From Bostrychus sinensis (Eukaryota > Chordata > Actinopteri > Gobiiformes > Eleotridae): 64,000 nucleotides of DNA. The translations under genes were made by a program, and so were the position numbers. Below, in pieces: positions 1 through 11,309 of this stretch (positions within the stretch are counted from its first letter, which is position 1; every line of letters begins with the position of its first letter). The notes beneath the pieces are model-generated. The model made no database searches, was not told where the DNA came from, and was given only the letters and a program-made list of their open reading frames with translations. The stretch spans positions 29,091,500 through 29,155,499 of the forward strand of contig CM036250.1 of assembly GCA_020698575.1 (NCBI GenBank), written 5' to 3'.

Positions 1-433
1 ATTTTTGATACGATTCAAGAACGACATTGGCTAATTTGGAACGATACCTATTTGATACAATTCAGCGCCTTCATATTGATAATCAATACAGAAACTCTTT
101 GCCAAAAATCATAAAATTTGACTCTCAAATCAATCATTGTGGCCAGATTTGATTATGTTCAGTAGAGAGAGTGAAGAAAAGTTGAATATATTTTTTTATT
201 TCATTAAAAATACAAAAATTACACCCAAAAAGCCGTATATGGGTTTACGTATTTTAACATGCAAATTTTCAAAATCTATTTTTCCGATATTATAGATTTG
301 CCGTGTATATCGATACACACTTCCTTGAAAACAACACAACTTGATACAAGGTAATGTGTATGGAATAGTTGTAGTTATAGTATAGTTATCGTTGTATTAT
401 ACATCGATATAGTTACTGTATCGTTACACCGCT
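1..433. mobile_element. DNA-transposon/MITE fragment, cut by the window start
   Basis: AT-rich DNA ending at about 433 in a block that reads TATCGTTACACCGCTA. Read from the other strand this is the TAGCGGTGTAACGATA type of end that I associate with hAT-like MITEs of fish. Only one end lies in the window, so neither target duplication nor length can be checked. No coding potential is seen. Family assignment is an inference from the terminal motif. Confidence 0.35.
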
Positions 434-2481
434 AGGGTTCATTTTTGTGTATTTATGTCTGATTTTGTGTTTTGTTTTTGTTTTGTTTTTTGTTTGTTTG
501 TTTGTTTTTTGATTGTGTGATAAATTGTATTGAAAACTCTTTGAGGCGTCTGCTGGTGTAATATTGGGCCAGTGGTGGGCACCAGATGTTTTGCTCGAGC
601 CCGCTGCTCAACACAGTACCAATCTTTTGAAGCAGAAGTGTTTCAAGACAAGTGATTTCAGCCCTGCTTAAGGTCACGTGACCACAGCGAGTGAGGCCTT
701 ATTTCAGTGATTTTCATGTACTCCAATGGGATACAGTTCTTACAGACAGCCAACAGATGTCACTATTCAGCAGGGGCGGACCTGGATTTAAAAACAGCCC
801 TGGACTCTGACCCCGCCCAGCCAGATACAGCTTGGCTAGCTCTATCACAAAAACCCATATACAAACATATAGCTATAATAATTATTTCCCTACAATAAAC
901 AAAGAAAGGTAATGCGTATTTAATTGTCTGTGTGTTTATTGATTTCAACTTTATAGACTACACCAATAACCTCAGAAAATGTGTGGCTTTACACAGCTAA
1001 ACCAAGGGGAAAAGGAATAAATAAGCTATAGGGAAAATACAAGAATTGTATTGAGAATAATGCAGGTCTAAACCAAGACTTAATAGGTCTAAACTGTGCA
1101 AAATTATGTGATTTATGCAGTTTAGTCCTTTTTATTTTTTATCTAGTCCTTCTTTTTATACCATTATGTCAGAATATGTTTGAGTTAAGCACAGGTAAAT
1201 TAGTGGAACTGCACTGGGGGTCTGTGGGGCCTCCCCCAGAAAAAATTGTAACAAAACAGTTGTATTTTGAATTATTCTGGTGCTTTTTAGACATGAAACC
1301 TGCATAAACACTACTGGGTTAAATTCAGGGTGTTTGTATTTACTGTATTTACTGTATTTACTAACAGCTATAGCAACCAAAATGGCTTTGCAGTCAATAT
1401 GTAGGCCTACTGTAGAACACAGCACTGAGGGAACTACAGAGAAAACAACTCACATAACTGTGCACTCTAATGGTGGTTGGTTTCACAGTCTCATATTCAA
1501 CATGTTTGTGTTTTAAATGCACTTGTGGTATGACGGGGCTACTGTCCCAAATACAGTTACCTGTACCTCAAACCGATAGGACACCTCACTTCTCTCACAT
1601 TTTTAAAAACAGCACATCTGACATCAAGACCAAAGCTTTGTACCTGTGCACAGGTGTCCTTCTGGGACACACTGTGGAGCTCAGAGGGTATTTACACTTG
1701 TCCTGTACAGTGCACAGGGGCAGACGTCAGTGTCGGGGTTTGCTCGGTTCTGTTCGCTGCTCAACAGGCTGCGCCAGTGTTTGTGTGTCATGCTCCTGAG
1801 AAAATAGCCATGTTCCGCGTAATTAGACAGTTTTTATGTACGGAATGCACTCACCTGCTTCACGCTACAAGGTTGGACTCTAAAAGATTAAACTAGAAAC
1901 AGGGCCAAAACACAGCTGCCTGTGTTCGACACTGCCATCTTTACAGCTGGGTCACCTCATCTCAGCTGTGTGGCCACAGCAGCCACAGGCCACATTGCAC
2001 GGCTGCAACTTCTCTGGTCTGGCTGTCCGTCTCCGTGTCTATAAAGTCAAATGTAAAGTGGCCCACCGGCCATCTGAGCTACCGGTCGTGTGATTTTCCA
2101 GAATGCACAGATGGCCAGTCCGTCCCACTATTCAGCCTGTATTAAATGCTTGGATCAGTGTGTCTTTCCTGAGGCAGCTGTGCCAAAGTGGTTCACTGCT
2201 TCACGAGGTGACAAAATCTCTTTCCTAAGCTCAGCTCGCTCCTCTCGTGTCGCCAGCCACCTTTAGGTCGCTGATGAGGGGCGGGAGGTTTCAAACACAA
2301 CTTCTGTGTCTGAACCAATTCCTCTCCAGTGTCTGTCAAACCATGATTGTCAGCTGCTTCAGTGATGTTACTCCACATTTGCATAAAGTTGACTTCAGTT
2401 CAACTCCAAACTACGCTCAGGTCACTTGAAGCTTGTCGCTTCCACGCGCCAGCTTGCATTGGAAATGAATGGGTGCTAGCC
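434..2481. other. Intergenic, nothing recognised
   Basis: No gene is visible. A TTTG-rich low-complexity run lies near 463-510. Short open frames on both strands (up to 109 codons at 1470-1799) have no recognisable domain, no splice context and unremarkable composition. I treat them as chance frames. Confidence 0.5.
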
Positions 2482-2501
2482 GCTATCTATCTATCTATCT
2501 A

Positions 2502-2577
<76 letters not shown>
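2482..2577. repeat. Compound microsatellite (CTAT)n-(AT)n
   Basis: About five CTAT units run directly into roughly 35 uninterrupted AT dinucleotides. The AT block is self-complementary. It lies at one edge of the dispersed repeat at 2578-3060. Confidence 0.95.
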
Positions 2578-2581
<4 letters not shown>

Positions 2582-3060
2582 TTTTCATATTTTTACCCCC
2601 TAAATGCCAGTTTGTTCACAAAATTACCACATATGTATTTGCGATAAAAAAAAAAAAAGTTTATATTTAAAGATACAAAGTGTTTTTGTTTGCACAGGGA
2701 TTACCAGTCCCGTATAGGTCGCTGATTAGCCTAACACTGATTTTGAAAAAAAGGGCTTAAAAAGGGAGAGTGTGAGCTTTTTGTCTAGACAGTATAAAAT
2801 TCAGTTTTTTCCATTGTGGTGCTGGAATTCTTACACTAATTTATTAATGAACTTCTTTGTCAAATATCATCATCCTAGCATAAGAAATGCCAAAATGAGA
2901 GTATAAAATACATTTGAAAAACCGTAAAAGGGTGCCAGTGGGGCCTGAGGGTTAAGGCAAAAAAAAATTTTAAAACCTCCTTTACTCAGGAATGTATTAT
3001 TTTGAGTTGTCAATTTTATTTTAAATACCAATTGATCTTCCAGAAGTGCAATTTTCATTG
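2578..3060 (-). repeat. Dispersed repeat, copy A (inverted relative to 41325-42015)
   Basis: The reverse complement of this stretch matches 41325-42015 in several collinear blocks. One is around 2860-2920, where both copies read AAATGCCAAAATGAGAG or its complement. A second is around 2590-2620 (ATGCCAGTTTGTTC). A third lies around 2690-2710. The copies have diverged by indels. No open frame or terminal repeat was identified, so the class is unknown. Confidence 0.7.
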
Positions 3061-3119
3061 AACTACCTTTCAACTATTACTACTACTACTACCAAGATTT
3101 AATCTCTGCTTATTTGTAC

Positions 3120-3260
3120 AGAATATGAGTGGGAGTAAGTGCAATAAAAAGCAGTCTTTATTTTCCTAAAGACGTCAGGCCCTGTGTGACACTGTTCCTC
3201 TGCGTTTTGGTGCTTCACTTTAAAGTCTTCATTTAACTCCAGAAAAGTCTTTATATAACA
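3120..3260 (+). repeat. Dispersed repeat family 'D', copy 1
   Basis: Contains the family core TGTGTGACACTGTTCCTCTG, preceded by an A-rich 'gtgcaataaaaagcagtc' block and followed by CTTTAAAG and ATTTAACTCCAGAAAAG. The same order occurs at 5925-6090 and 26635-26800, with diverged copies elsewhere. The family type is unknown. Confidence 0.7.
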
Positions 3261-4215
3261 TTTTCACGTCACATTTGCACTCATTCTTTCCTTGACATTT
3301 CAAAATTGCCTCTTGAAAAAAAATTTTTTTTTTGACTCTTTATTATTACATTTTCATTTCATGGCCAGCACTTCTATACACCCTCCTTGACATTTCCTTT
3401 TACTTGTCATCCCAAACTTTGAGAGACGTTTCCAACCTGCTGGTGAATAATTCGTAAAGCAAGTCTCTACAATGGAATTCTGCATTGGCTTCATTCAGTC
3501 CCTTTCCTGTCTGTTCTTATTTCAAACCATGGCAGTGCACTCAAAAGCTCCTCTCCTAGGGGCCACAGGGGTCCCCCACTTGCAGCACACCGCTTCCTAT
3601 TGCCACTTAATAAAACATGGCAATCTTACAAAGAAAAGTGCAGTTGGGGAGAGTTCCTAGAAGTCTGCCAATGTATGGGAGAAGATGTCTCATTAGTAAT
3701 AAAGTTTAGTGGGTCCAAATCACTGGCTCTCATTAGTTTAAAATGGCATGGAAGTATTTAATGAGGCACGATGCACACAGCTCGTTATGAAGCCAGTTAA
3801 TTTCATCTATTATTTATGGCTTGGCTGTATTGATGTCACTGAGTTGTTGGCAGAGGCCCGGTGAGACTGCATAACTCATAAATATACCAACATTTATCAG
3901 TATTTATATCACATTACTTTGGTTCACCCCAGGTTTTTTGGGTGGATGGTGCCATTTGAATATTGCACAGAGAGGTGCCCTTATTTATTCATTAGGAAAA
4001 TGAAAAATCCATTGCAAAATACCGAGAGTTGAAATTGAAGCTTCAAGCTGTCCTTAAACTTTTGGTGTACCATTAGACAGAAGAAATCCATGAGTTTTCA
4101 CCCTTTGGTAAAACATTGCATCAATTCAGTGCCAATACTTGATCTGTGTTTCACTTTTCAGAACAGCCCCAGAAGAGCAGCAGGTTTGGAGACGCTCTGA
4201 CCCAGTCATCCAGCC
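3261..4215. other. Intergenic; unique-looking island 3700-4060
   Basis: No gene or mobile element is recognised. The part from about 3700 to 4060 is not repetitive within the window. It is AT-rich with TTAAT/ATTTAT motifs (for example ATTATTTATGGCTTGGC), a texture seen in vertebrate conserved noncoding elements. Conservation cannot be judged from one sequence. Confidence 0.3.
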
Positions 4216-4666
4216 CAATGGTTCTCAACCTTTTTGGTCTTTTGTACCTCCAGGACCTGCTTTAGTCTTGGTTTGGACACGGCTTAATCCTGGTTTAGTG
4301 CTGGTTTAGTCCTTGTTTAGACTGGGTTTAGACCTTGTTTGTTCCTAGTTTTGTCCTGGTTTAGTTCTAGTTTTAGACCAGATTTTTTTCTTGTTAAGTT
4401 CTGGTTTTAGACCCAGCTTAGTTTTCTTTTAGAACTGGTTTAGTTCTGGTTAAGTTGTGGTTTAGTCCTTGTTTATTCCTGGTTTAGACCTGGTTTAGTT
4501 CTGGTTTAGTCCTTCTTTAGTGTTGCATTCCCTTGATTTAGGTTAATTTTAGTCTTTCAAAGCCAAATATATAAATGCACTATAAATGATCATATGACTC
4601 TATGTACCCCCTGCTATGTGCTCGCGTACCCCGAGGGATCCCCATACCCCTGGTTGGGAAACACTG
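4216..4666. mobile_element. hAT-type MITE with internal CTGGTTTAGTC minisatellite
   Basis: Imperfect terminal inverted repeats begin CAATGGTTCTCAACC on the left. The right end is the complement of CAGTGTTTCCCAACC. The flanks are 8-bp direct repeats with one mismatch, ATCCAGCC (4208-4215) and ATCTAGCC (4667-4674), the target-duplication length of hAT transposons. The interior from about 4255 to 4540 is a degenerate 11-bp minisatellite of the CTGGTTTAGTC/CCTGGTTTAGA type. No transposase is present. The termini are seen directly; the hAT assignment rests on the duplication length and end sequence. Confidence 0.8.
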
Positions 4667-4716
4667 ATCTAGCCCCTTTGCAAGCACTGTCCTCTAAGTG
4701 ATTGGCAGGTGAGCCA

Positions 4717-4768
4717 CAAAAAAAAAAATAATAATAAAATAAAAAAAAAAATAATAATAATAATAATC
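4717..4768. repeat. A-rich/(AAT)n simple repeat
   Basis: Runs of A alternate with AAT triplets just downstream of the hAT MITE. Confidence 0.9.
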
Positions 4769-4861
4769 TAAATTTCACTGCACAGCAAATTCACTCAAAT
4801 TAGTGCATGTATAATTCTCACTGAAAAATGTGTACATTTTCTACCACTTAAGTGTATAACA

Positions 4862-5443
4862 TAGGGCTGGGCGATAAATCGAAGGCTAATAACCTTCCTG
4901 AAAACCTATAGCACAGCAAACCTCTTCTGTTTTTTAATGACTGATGTTCTACAGCACACAACAGGAATCACCAAAGAAGATCTGATAGGAACAGAATCAG
5001 AATCAGCTGCAGGAGCCCAAAAAACAGCCTAATAACAGAGCAATATCATTTTAAAAAGCAGATACACTTGGCCTGTTCAAATACAGGTATTTTTAATTAG
5101 ATTAATTACCACCTCACATATATTTAAAAACAGATTTTGTTAGTTTTTACAGTTGTAGCTAATATTTTTAAGAAGAATTATAGACAAAAAAATGCAACTT
5201 TTAGCACAACTTTTAAGAAAAACCCCCTAAAATCACAGGGCCTTCTCTTTTATTTGATTTGTCTGATTGCACTTTAACCTCAAGAGGAAATCAAAGCAAT
5301 AAATCTAAACTTGTTTTGGACAATTTCTCTGTTGTCTTCAGTTTGATTTTAAGTGGGGGAAAAGATAATTTTTAAATTGTAAATCAAATTTTTTTGTGAA
5401 AAAAATCTGAGATTTTTTTTTTAGGCTAAATCACCCAGCTCTA
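4862..5443. mobile_element. hAT-type MITE, 582 bp
   Basis: The left end reads TAGGGCTGGGCGATAAAT. The right end is the complement of TAGAGCTGGGTGATTTAG, so terminal inverted repeats of about 18 bp are seen. They are flanked by a perfect 8-bp direct repeat GTATAACA (4854-4861 and 5444-5451), as expected for hAT insertions. The interior is AT-rich and noncoding. The 'gggctgggcgat' end is common among fish MITEs, as I recall. Confidence 0.88.
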
Positions 5444-5451
5444 GTATAACA

Positions 5452-5924
5452 TTGTTGAGATTTCTTTTTAGAGGATCAACTCCATGAGTTACATGAATGT
5501 GACAATATCATTAACATAATATAACATGAGGAATGCCAACTTTATTAGTTTGATGATAAAATGCTTCAATTCCTCACAGTGTCCTGAGGTGCTGTAAGCT
5601 AATCATTTTGTAGAATATTGGTTAAAAAAATGAGTTGTGATTGAATTTCTTGGAACATGATAATTGCAGTTGAATATTAAGGAAAACAATATGTCCTAGT
5701 GATGTGTGACACTGTTCCTCAGTAATAGTCCAACCATGACTGATGTAGACAGGACCATGTTATAAATTTGATTAGGCAGATATCTTTGAAGCAACCTTTC
5801 TTTCTGGAGTGCAACAATGAGCTTTTGAAATTGAAATTTTTTATACATTACACCACCAACATTTATTTCTTTATTCTTTAAAGAAGGCAGGTTTAATCAC
5901 TGTCCATTCATATAAACTGTGATT
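5452..5924. other. Intergenic with a scrap of repeat family D
   Basis: AT-rich, no gene. Around 5700-5722 the family D core appears again (TGTGTGACACTGTTCCTCAG) and is followed by an unrelated segment. Confidence 0.45.
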
Positions 5925-6090
5925 AAAGTGAGTGCATTAAGAAGCAGTATTTACTTTCTTAAAGACTGTGGGTCATGAGTGACACTGACCTCTGTGTCCT
6001 GGTGCCGTGGACAAACAGAAAACAACCTCACTTCACTTTAAAGTGTTCATTTAACTCCAGAAAAAGTGTTTATATAATTCTCACCCACAG
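5925..6090 (+). repeat. Dispersed repeat family 'D', copy 2
   Basis: Collinear with 26635-26800: GTGAGTGCATTAAGA, CTTAAAGAC, GTGACACTG, CTTTAAAGTG, and ACTCCAGAAA. This is the longest well-kept version together with the 26.6-kb copy. Confidence 0.75.
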
Positions 6091-6213
6091 TCTACATTTA
6101 ACTTGTAAGATTTTGTTGTGTGATTGTGTGACTACTACACCTGCTAGTACAACTATAGTATGTGGTGACTGGCATGGTAATGTAATACTCCTCCAAACAG
6201 GTGGCAGCAAGTA

Positions 6214-6493
6214 CACTGCTCAAAAAAATAAAGGGAACACTAAAATAACACATCCTAGATCTGAATGAATGAAATATTCTTATTAAATACTTTGTTCTTT
6301 AAATAGATGAATGTGCTGACAACAAAATCACACAGAAATTTTCAATGGAAATCAAATTTATTAACCCATGGAGTGGGTCTGGATTTGGAGTCACACTCAA
6401 ATTAAAGTGGAAAAACACACGACAGGCTGATCCAATTTAATGTAATGTCCTTAAAACAAGTCAAAATGAGGCTCAGTAGTGTGTGTGGCCTCC
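6214..6493 (-). mobile_element. 3' end of a Tc1/mariner-type transposon, truncated
   Basis: The plus strand begins CACTGCTCAAAAAAATAAAG after a TA dinucleotide (6212-6213), the form expected for a Tc1 end. Read on the minus strand, the inner boundary encodes GGHTHY followed by a TGA stop at 6473-6475. That is the C-terminus I recall for a widespread fish Tc1-like transposase. Sequence diverges at about 6494, so nearly all of the transposase is missing. The fragment is non-autonomous and dead. Confidence 0.75.
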
Positions 6494-6796
6494 ACTTTGT
6501 TTTTGTACTAGTTCTTTCTTCCCATCCAGTTCAACTCAGCTCTACATGCCTGACTTGGAAAAAAGGGAACTGAAAGCTCCCTGCAGCCAGGTACTTCTGA
6601 TTATACCACTCAAGTCTCTGTTTGTACTTCATTTTTGCTAAGACAATGGAAATTCCCTTAACTTGGGTTTAACTATTTTAGCAAAGGTTTATAACTATAA
6701 CTACTTTCTAACTAGCAATAAGCTAGATTACCAGTTTACTGTTTACTAACCGTTACTACTGCTACATGTTCAGTACTAACATGTACAGTGTAAATC
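6494..6796. other. Intergenic, nothing recognised
   Basis: AT-rich DNA between two transposon fragments; no gene, no repeat recognised. Confidence 0.5.
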
Positions 6797-7560
6797 AGTG
6801 GTGTAGTCTATGTGATACACAGGTATACGCTGTATACGCACTAGGAATACTGCAGATTTCTGTATACTCACTTCAAAGCGCACAATGATGCGTAACAATC
6901 ATTATCTCCTCGGTATTTTTGTCTCTGTTTCCAGAGACCAGCGCTAACTCTTTACAGCCTGTCTCCTGTTCCCGTCACAGCAGCAGAGCAGCAAACACAG
7001 CTCTGTGGAAGACTAACTCATTTCTCATTGGCTCCTCTGACGCTTGTCCCGCCTCCCCAGTGCTCTCATTGGTTGTCTGCTGTTCATGAATGCATGTGTT
7101 GTGAATGTGCCTCAGCAGCGCCAGATTCAGACAGTAAATAAATTATATCAACAGAAGATAATAATACAGCTGTAGAGCTTTATACAAATACAGTAAACCA
7201 GGTGGTGGACACAGATACCAGAGGAGCATGAGCTACAGCAGGAGAGGAGCTCACAGAGGAGTTAGAGACACCCTAGCTTAAGAATAAGCTACTGAGACAA
7301 GTCACTGACCAAATGGTTTCACTCTGTTCATTAAACTGAATATTTTGTCAGGTAACAGAGGAGGAAACTAAAGCAGAAGGCTGGGAGTACAAGTAAAGAA
7401 TGTACAGTATTAAAGACAAATACAGCTACAGCAGAAGACGCTAAAGGAGCCCAACATCAACAGTGACAGTCTGTAAATCTGACTCAGGACAAGGTCGGCA
7501 TTTTTACTGAGTTCTGCTTCTCTTACCTAAGTAAGTAAAACTCTGTTAGGAGCCATCACA
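6797..7560 (+). mobile_element. Possible hAT-like element, left end only
   Basis: Starts CAGTGGTGTAGTCTATGTG and continues with GGTATACGCTGTATACGC, a block I recall from a repetitive fish DNA transposon. At 7021-7085 there are two ATTGG (inverted CCAAT) boxes around a CCCGCCTCC stretch, which could be an element promoter. No matching right end, target duplication or transposase frame was found. The extent is a guess. Confidence 0.3.
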
Positions 7561-9799
7561 GAACAGCAAATGGTGACAATTTGTGTGTTGAAATTATTTC
7601 AATGTATAGGTGTTGTATAGCACATATGATTGTGCTTTTTGTGATATTTGTAGAGAATTAATCTATCCTATGTATTAACACTGTTTGACTGGTTTTGGGA
7701 ACTAAAGTCATTGAATGATGCATTTGGCATTTTATTGTGAGATTCTGAGTGGTCCCAGAACACTGCCCAGTGCCTAGTTTTCCAGTTGAATAAAAAATAA
7801 ATAAATTTTGTGTACATTAAGGAGTCAAACAGTCTTAATACATACAGTAGGATAAATGAATCCTTTATACTATTATTAAGTTTTTCTTCTACTGCATTTG
7901 ATGTCTCTGGGCTTGCTACTGTGCTGGTGAGTTGCTTATTTCAAGCTATCAGTAGCCCATAGCTGAAAATTCCAGATTTTATTTTAGTTTCTGCCTGAAT
8001 AACCACTTGTAGAAGCAATATTTTCTAACCTTGGCAAACAAGAAGCATAACAAATCTTCATCATATTTCTAAGCTAACACATTGATTAACATATTTTTTG
8101 AATGTATATTTAATATTAAATTCTTTATTCAAAATAAAGAGGTATGATAACATGAGTATATAGTGTCTTATTTATCTACTGCATTAATTTCAGGTGTATT
8201 TTTGAAAATAATTTTTGAATATATCTGTGTAGCTATAAATTCAGTTATTTCTGATTAACACTTAACCCAGAGATTTCTTTAGATGACATGATGAAGAATT
8301 GGTTATATCAAATCAGTGTTGTGTAAAATACCAACTCTTGCCAGTGTTGGATTAGCTCAGAATATGCGACTCTATCACAAACTTTACTCTTTCTGGGTTG
8401 GCAAATATGTTCACTCTGACAGTGTTGAATCTAACTCTTTAAGTGTTGTATATATATTGTCAGTTTTACAGTGTAAGTACTTGACAGAAGTATGTGTAAA
8501 AACATAATTCCCAGTTGAAATGTGGCGTGTCTGGAGGCAGTGTAGCTGTAGCAGCAGCAGGTGGAACGTTCACACTGGGCTGTGGTTGTGAGGAAATGTC
8601 AGTGATGGCTGTTTCTGTGTGTGTCCACATGTCAGTGCGGAGGAGCAGGATACTTTCTGAAAAGGGCATGTTTTAAAAGGCCACTCATACAGTCTCTCTG
8701 CGCCGCTCTGTCGACTCAAGTTCACACAACAAGCAGAAGAACCACCAGTACACTTTTATTTCAGTACATATTCTCCACTGCTTTCTTTCCATCTATACAC
8801 TGAGTTTTAGCAGAGGTATGGAGGAATAAGTTACATTAACTCTTTTTTGTTTTGTTTTTAATAAATTATACTTTTGAGTAGTTTTATCGCAACATACTTT
8901 TTATGTTTTTATGTTGTGAAAAAGTGAGAAGATTTGGAAATTTGCATTTATTGTTCCCTATTTTGTAATTCTTTTCAAAGATGTAATTTACCTTTACTTT
9001 TTGTTGTTGTTGTTTGTTTACTGTTTAGAAATACCAACATTTCCACACTATATTATATTTTTTGTTTTTGTCCAAATACTTTTCTCAGTATCTATTTTGA
9101 TAACCACTTTTTTTTAGTACAAGTTTGTTACTATTTTATTTCAGTCAATAAAGAATAAATGTGTTAATAGACAATAAAAAAACAACAACTCAAAAACATA
9201 CTTTTTTTAGAAAGGTCTTTCTACAGAAATCCTGTTTTAAATTCTGTTTAGTTCCTTTTTGATTTTATTAATGTTTTTACCATCCTATGAGTCTTAATTT
9301 TGTTTAGTTTTTTTATTGTCTTTTCTGTCTGTTTGATATGCTGTATGGTTTTAAAAACTGTTATAGAAATAAATGTATTATTATTATTATTATTATTATA
9401 ACGCAAAACTGAAAAAAAGTAAAAGGCTAAAACATCTGTTTATTACACCTATCCTTTTACAAGAAATTTATGTTCGAGACACAGAGAATACTGTACAGAA
9501 AGAAAGCAATAATTCATATTAACAATTTTGCTCAACTACATAAAGTTCTGAACAGTATTTGATAGCATTCATTATTCAAGCTGTTCATTATTCAGTCGTG
9601 GACCCATCATTTTACTTTTGGCTAATAAAATAAAAAATCTGATGTAATTATGTATGAGGTACTTAAACCTTGACTTAAGAGAAAAGTGGTAAACCCCTGT
9701 GTGTCTGTGTTGGTTCAAGAATAATTTGAAAATCTAAAACTTTTGTGCTTTTTGTCTGTTTGGATCTTTTTTGGTTTGTCTTATATCTTCCCTGACATA
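7561..9799. other. Intergenic, AT-rich
   Basis: No gene recognised. It contains poly-T-rich and (ATT)n simple sequence (about 9378-9400). Short frames at 8316-8803 and 8934-9158 have low-complexity or featureless translations and are not supported. Confidence 0.5.
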
Positions 9800-10270
9800 T
9801 TTAAATGAAACATGTTATGTCCTTTTCAAGCTTATTGAACTAAATTAAGACACATGTATATTAGCATTTCATATTTTATACTTTAAAATAGGTGGTACTT
9901 TCACTTTGCTGAAAAGCTTGGATTAGGTGCCTGTCTCTTTAAGGCTCTGGTGTCCTTACCCACTTCACTCCATCAGCCCAAGCAGATGCAAACACTGTAG
10001 TTTACAGCAGCAGTGCTGTGCTGTAGTACTGCAGGGCTGAGTCCTTCCTCTGACCAACCCTCTACAGACACTACCGCCGCTTGCTCACCTCCTTCACGCT
10101 TTAATAAAGATGAGAGGATTTGAGTTCAGACATGAGAGGAGAATCTCAGAGTGCTTGTATTGAGCTGTGGAGGATAGACAGAGCATAATAAAATGGCTAA
10201 TTAGCGCAGCTATTAGCAACATGAAGCTAACAATTAGACAAATGAGCTGACTGCTTTGTAGTGACTGCAA
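9800..10270. mobile_element. MITE family 'T', copy A (incomplete)
   Basis: Collinear with 15168-15609 and 26822-27296. Shared blocks are CTTTTCAAGCTT, TATTAGCATTTCATATTTTA, AAGCTTGGATTAGG and ACAGAGCATAATAAAATGGC. The end carrying the CCTTTTAA terminus is missing; similarity stops near 10270. Confidence 0.7.
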
Positions 10271-10729
10271 GTCATGGATGTATAATAAGACCTGATTGAT
10301 ACCAATTCGATTTTTGGCCACTCCGTGGAACTGCAGTGGAAAAATTCCATTGGACCAGAAAGGGTTTTTCCTATAAAGCGCAATGTAAAACAACGGCTGT
10401 TGTTCAGCTAACAGGGCACCTACAGCTTCCAAAACGGTCAGATTTTTTAGTGTTCATTTTCTATTTTTATAATGTGCACTTTTTCTCCACATAATCAAAA
10501 TTCTTAATTTGGTTAAAAATTACTTTTTTTGTTTGCTTCACCACTTTAGCCCACCATCACGCCAAGAGAATGCACAAAACAAGAGCGCTCAAGACAACAA
10601 GAGGTTAGCCGGGGGGGGCCCACCTGGGCCATGGCAGAAAATTCCAAAGTTTTGGTCCAAGGTTCCCATTTGTCTGCGATACCGCACTCGTCCACCAGGT
10701 GGCAGACCAAATTTGACAAAAGGTTCACT
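10271..10729. other. Intergenic / left part of the 10.5-14.6 kb composite
   Basis: No gene. From about 10600 the sequence becomes GC-richer (GGGGGGGCCCACCTGGGCC). A proline/glycine-rich frame here reflects composition only. Homology to the repeats further right begins near 10730. Confidence 0.35.
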
Positions 10730-10880
10730 CAGGGTCCCTAATTGTTATTTTACGAGGGAACATTTCTGACTTTTAAGGACCCGACTTGAGGTGATTCCCA
10801 ATTGTCTCTAAGTTTCCTTTTCAGAAAAGGAACTTTTCTGACACGTGACAAATAGGAACAATATTTCCTCAGGGTTCCCT
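10730..10880. repeat. Diverged copies of the 'GGGAACATTTCTGAC' module
   Basis: Contains GAGGGAACATTTCTGAC (about 10753-10769) and a shorter variant around 10823-10840, with CAGGGTTCCC near 10870. The same module recurs at 11278, 11533, 13627 and 14490, and inverted at 11697. Confidence 0.6.
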
Positions 10881-10899
10881 TTTGTCACAGAAAATTAAA

Positions 10900-11160
10900 G
10901 CAGTCCCCACCTTCCCAAAAGCCTTCTCCACCCTCCCTGTCCTCCCCAAACCCTCTTTCATTCTCTTTGCCCTCCCCAGACCCTCCTCCAACCTCTTATG
11001 CCCTCCTCCACCCTCCTCAACCCTTTTTGGAGGCTACTCCACCCTCTCCACCATCCCTGCCCTCCCCAGACGATTCTCCACCCTATTTGCAGTCCCTATC
11101 CTCGACACACCCTCCTCTGACCTCCTACAGGCTCCTACACCCTCCTACACCCTTTCCAGT
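10900..11160. repeat. Pyrimidine-rich minisatellite (CCCTCCTCCACCCTCC type)
   Basis: About 260 bp of imperfect CCTCC/ACCCTCC units, almost all C and T on the plus strand. It is the opposite-strand counterpart of the purine tract at 11290-11660. Translations from it are proline/serine-rich by composition alone. Confidence 0.85.
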
Positions 11161-11221
11161 TGTCAAAAACGTATTTTTGCAATGACATTTCCTAGTAAAA
11201 AAAAAATAAAAAATAAAAACT

Positions 11222-11309
11222 AACTATTGGAAATCCTTAAAATGGGCAGCTCAGGGTTTCCATTTGTCATATTAAAAGGGAACATTTCTGACATTTGGTA
11301 AAGGGTGGC
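11222..11309 (+). repeat. Satellite module, direct copy 1
   Basis: Contains CCTTAAAATGGG, CAGGGTTTCCATTTGTCAT and AAGGGAACATTTCTGACAT in order, then runs into the purine minisatellite. Matches 11477-11563 and 13561-13658 in the same orientation. Confidence 0.85.

Noticed and set aside
2347..2670. 107-codon frame with a long Tyr-Ile run
   Set aside because: It is simply the translation of the (AT)n microsatellite.
4255..4540. CRISPR-like regularly spaced repeats
   Set aside because: Contiguous degenerate 11-bp units without unique spacers in a vertebrate genome; a minisatellite.
10882..11223. Proline/serine-rich open frame of 113 codons, and overlapping frames in 11220-11725
   Set aside because: Composition of the pyrimidine/purine minisatellites explains them; frames are open because the repeats lack stop codons.
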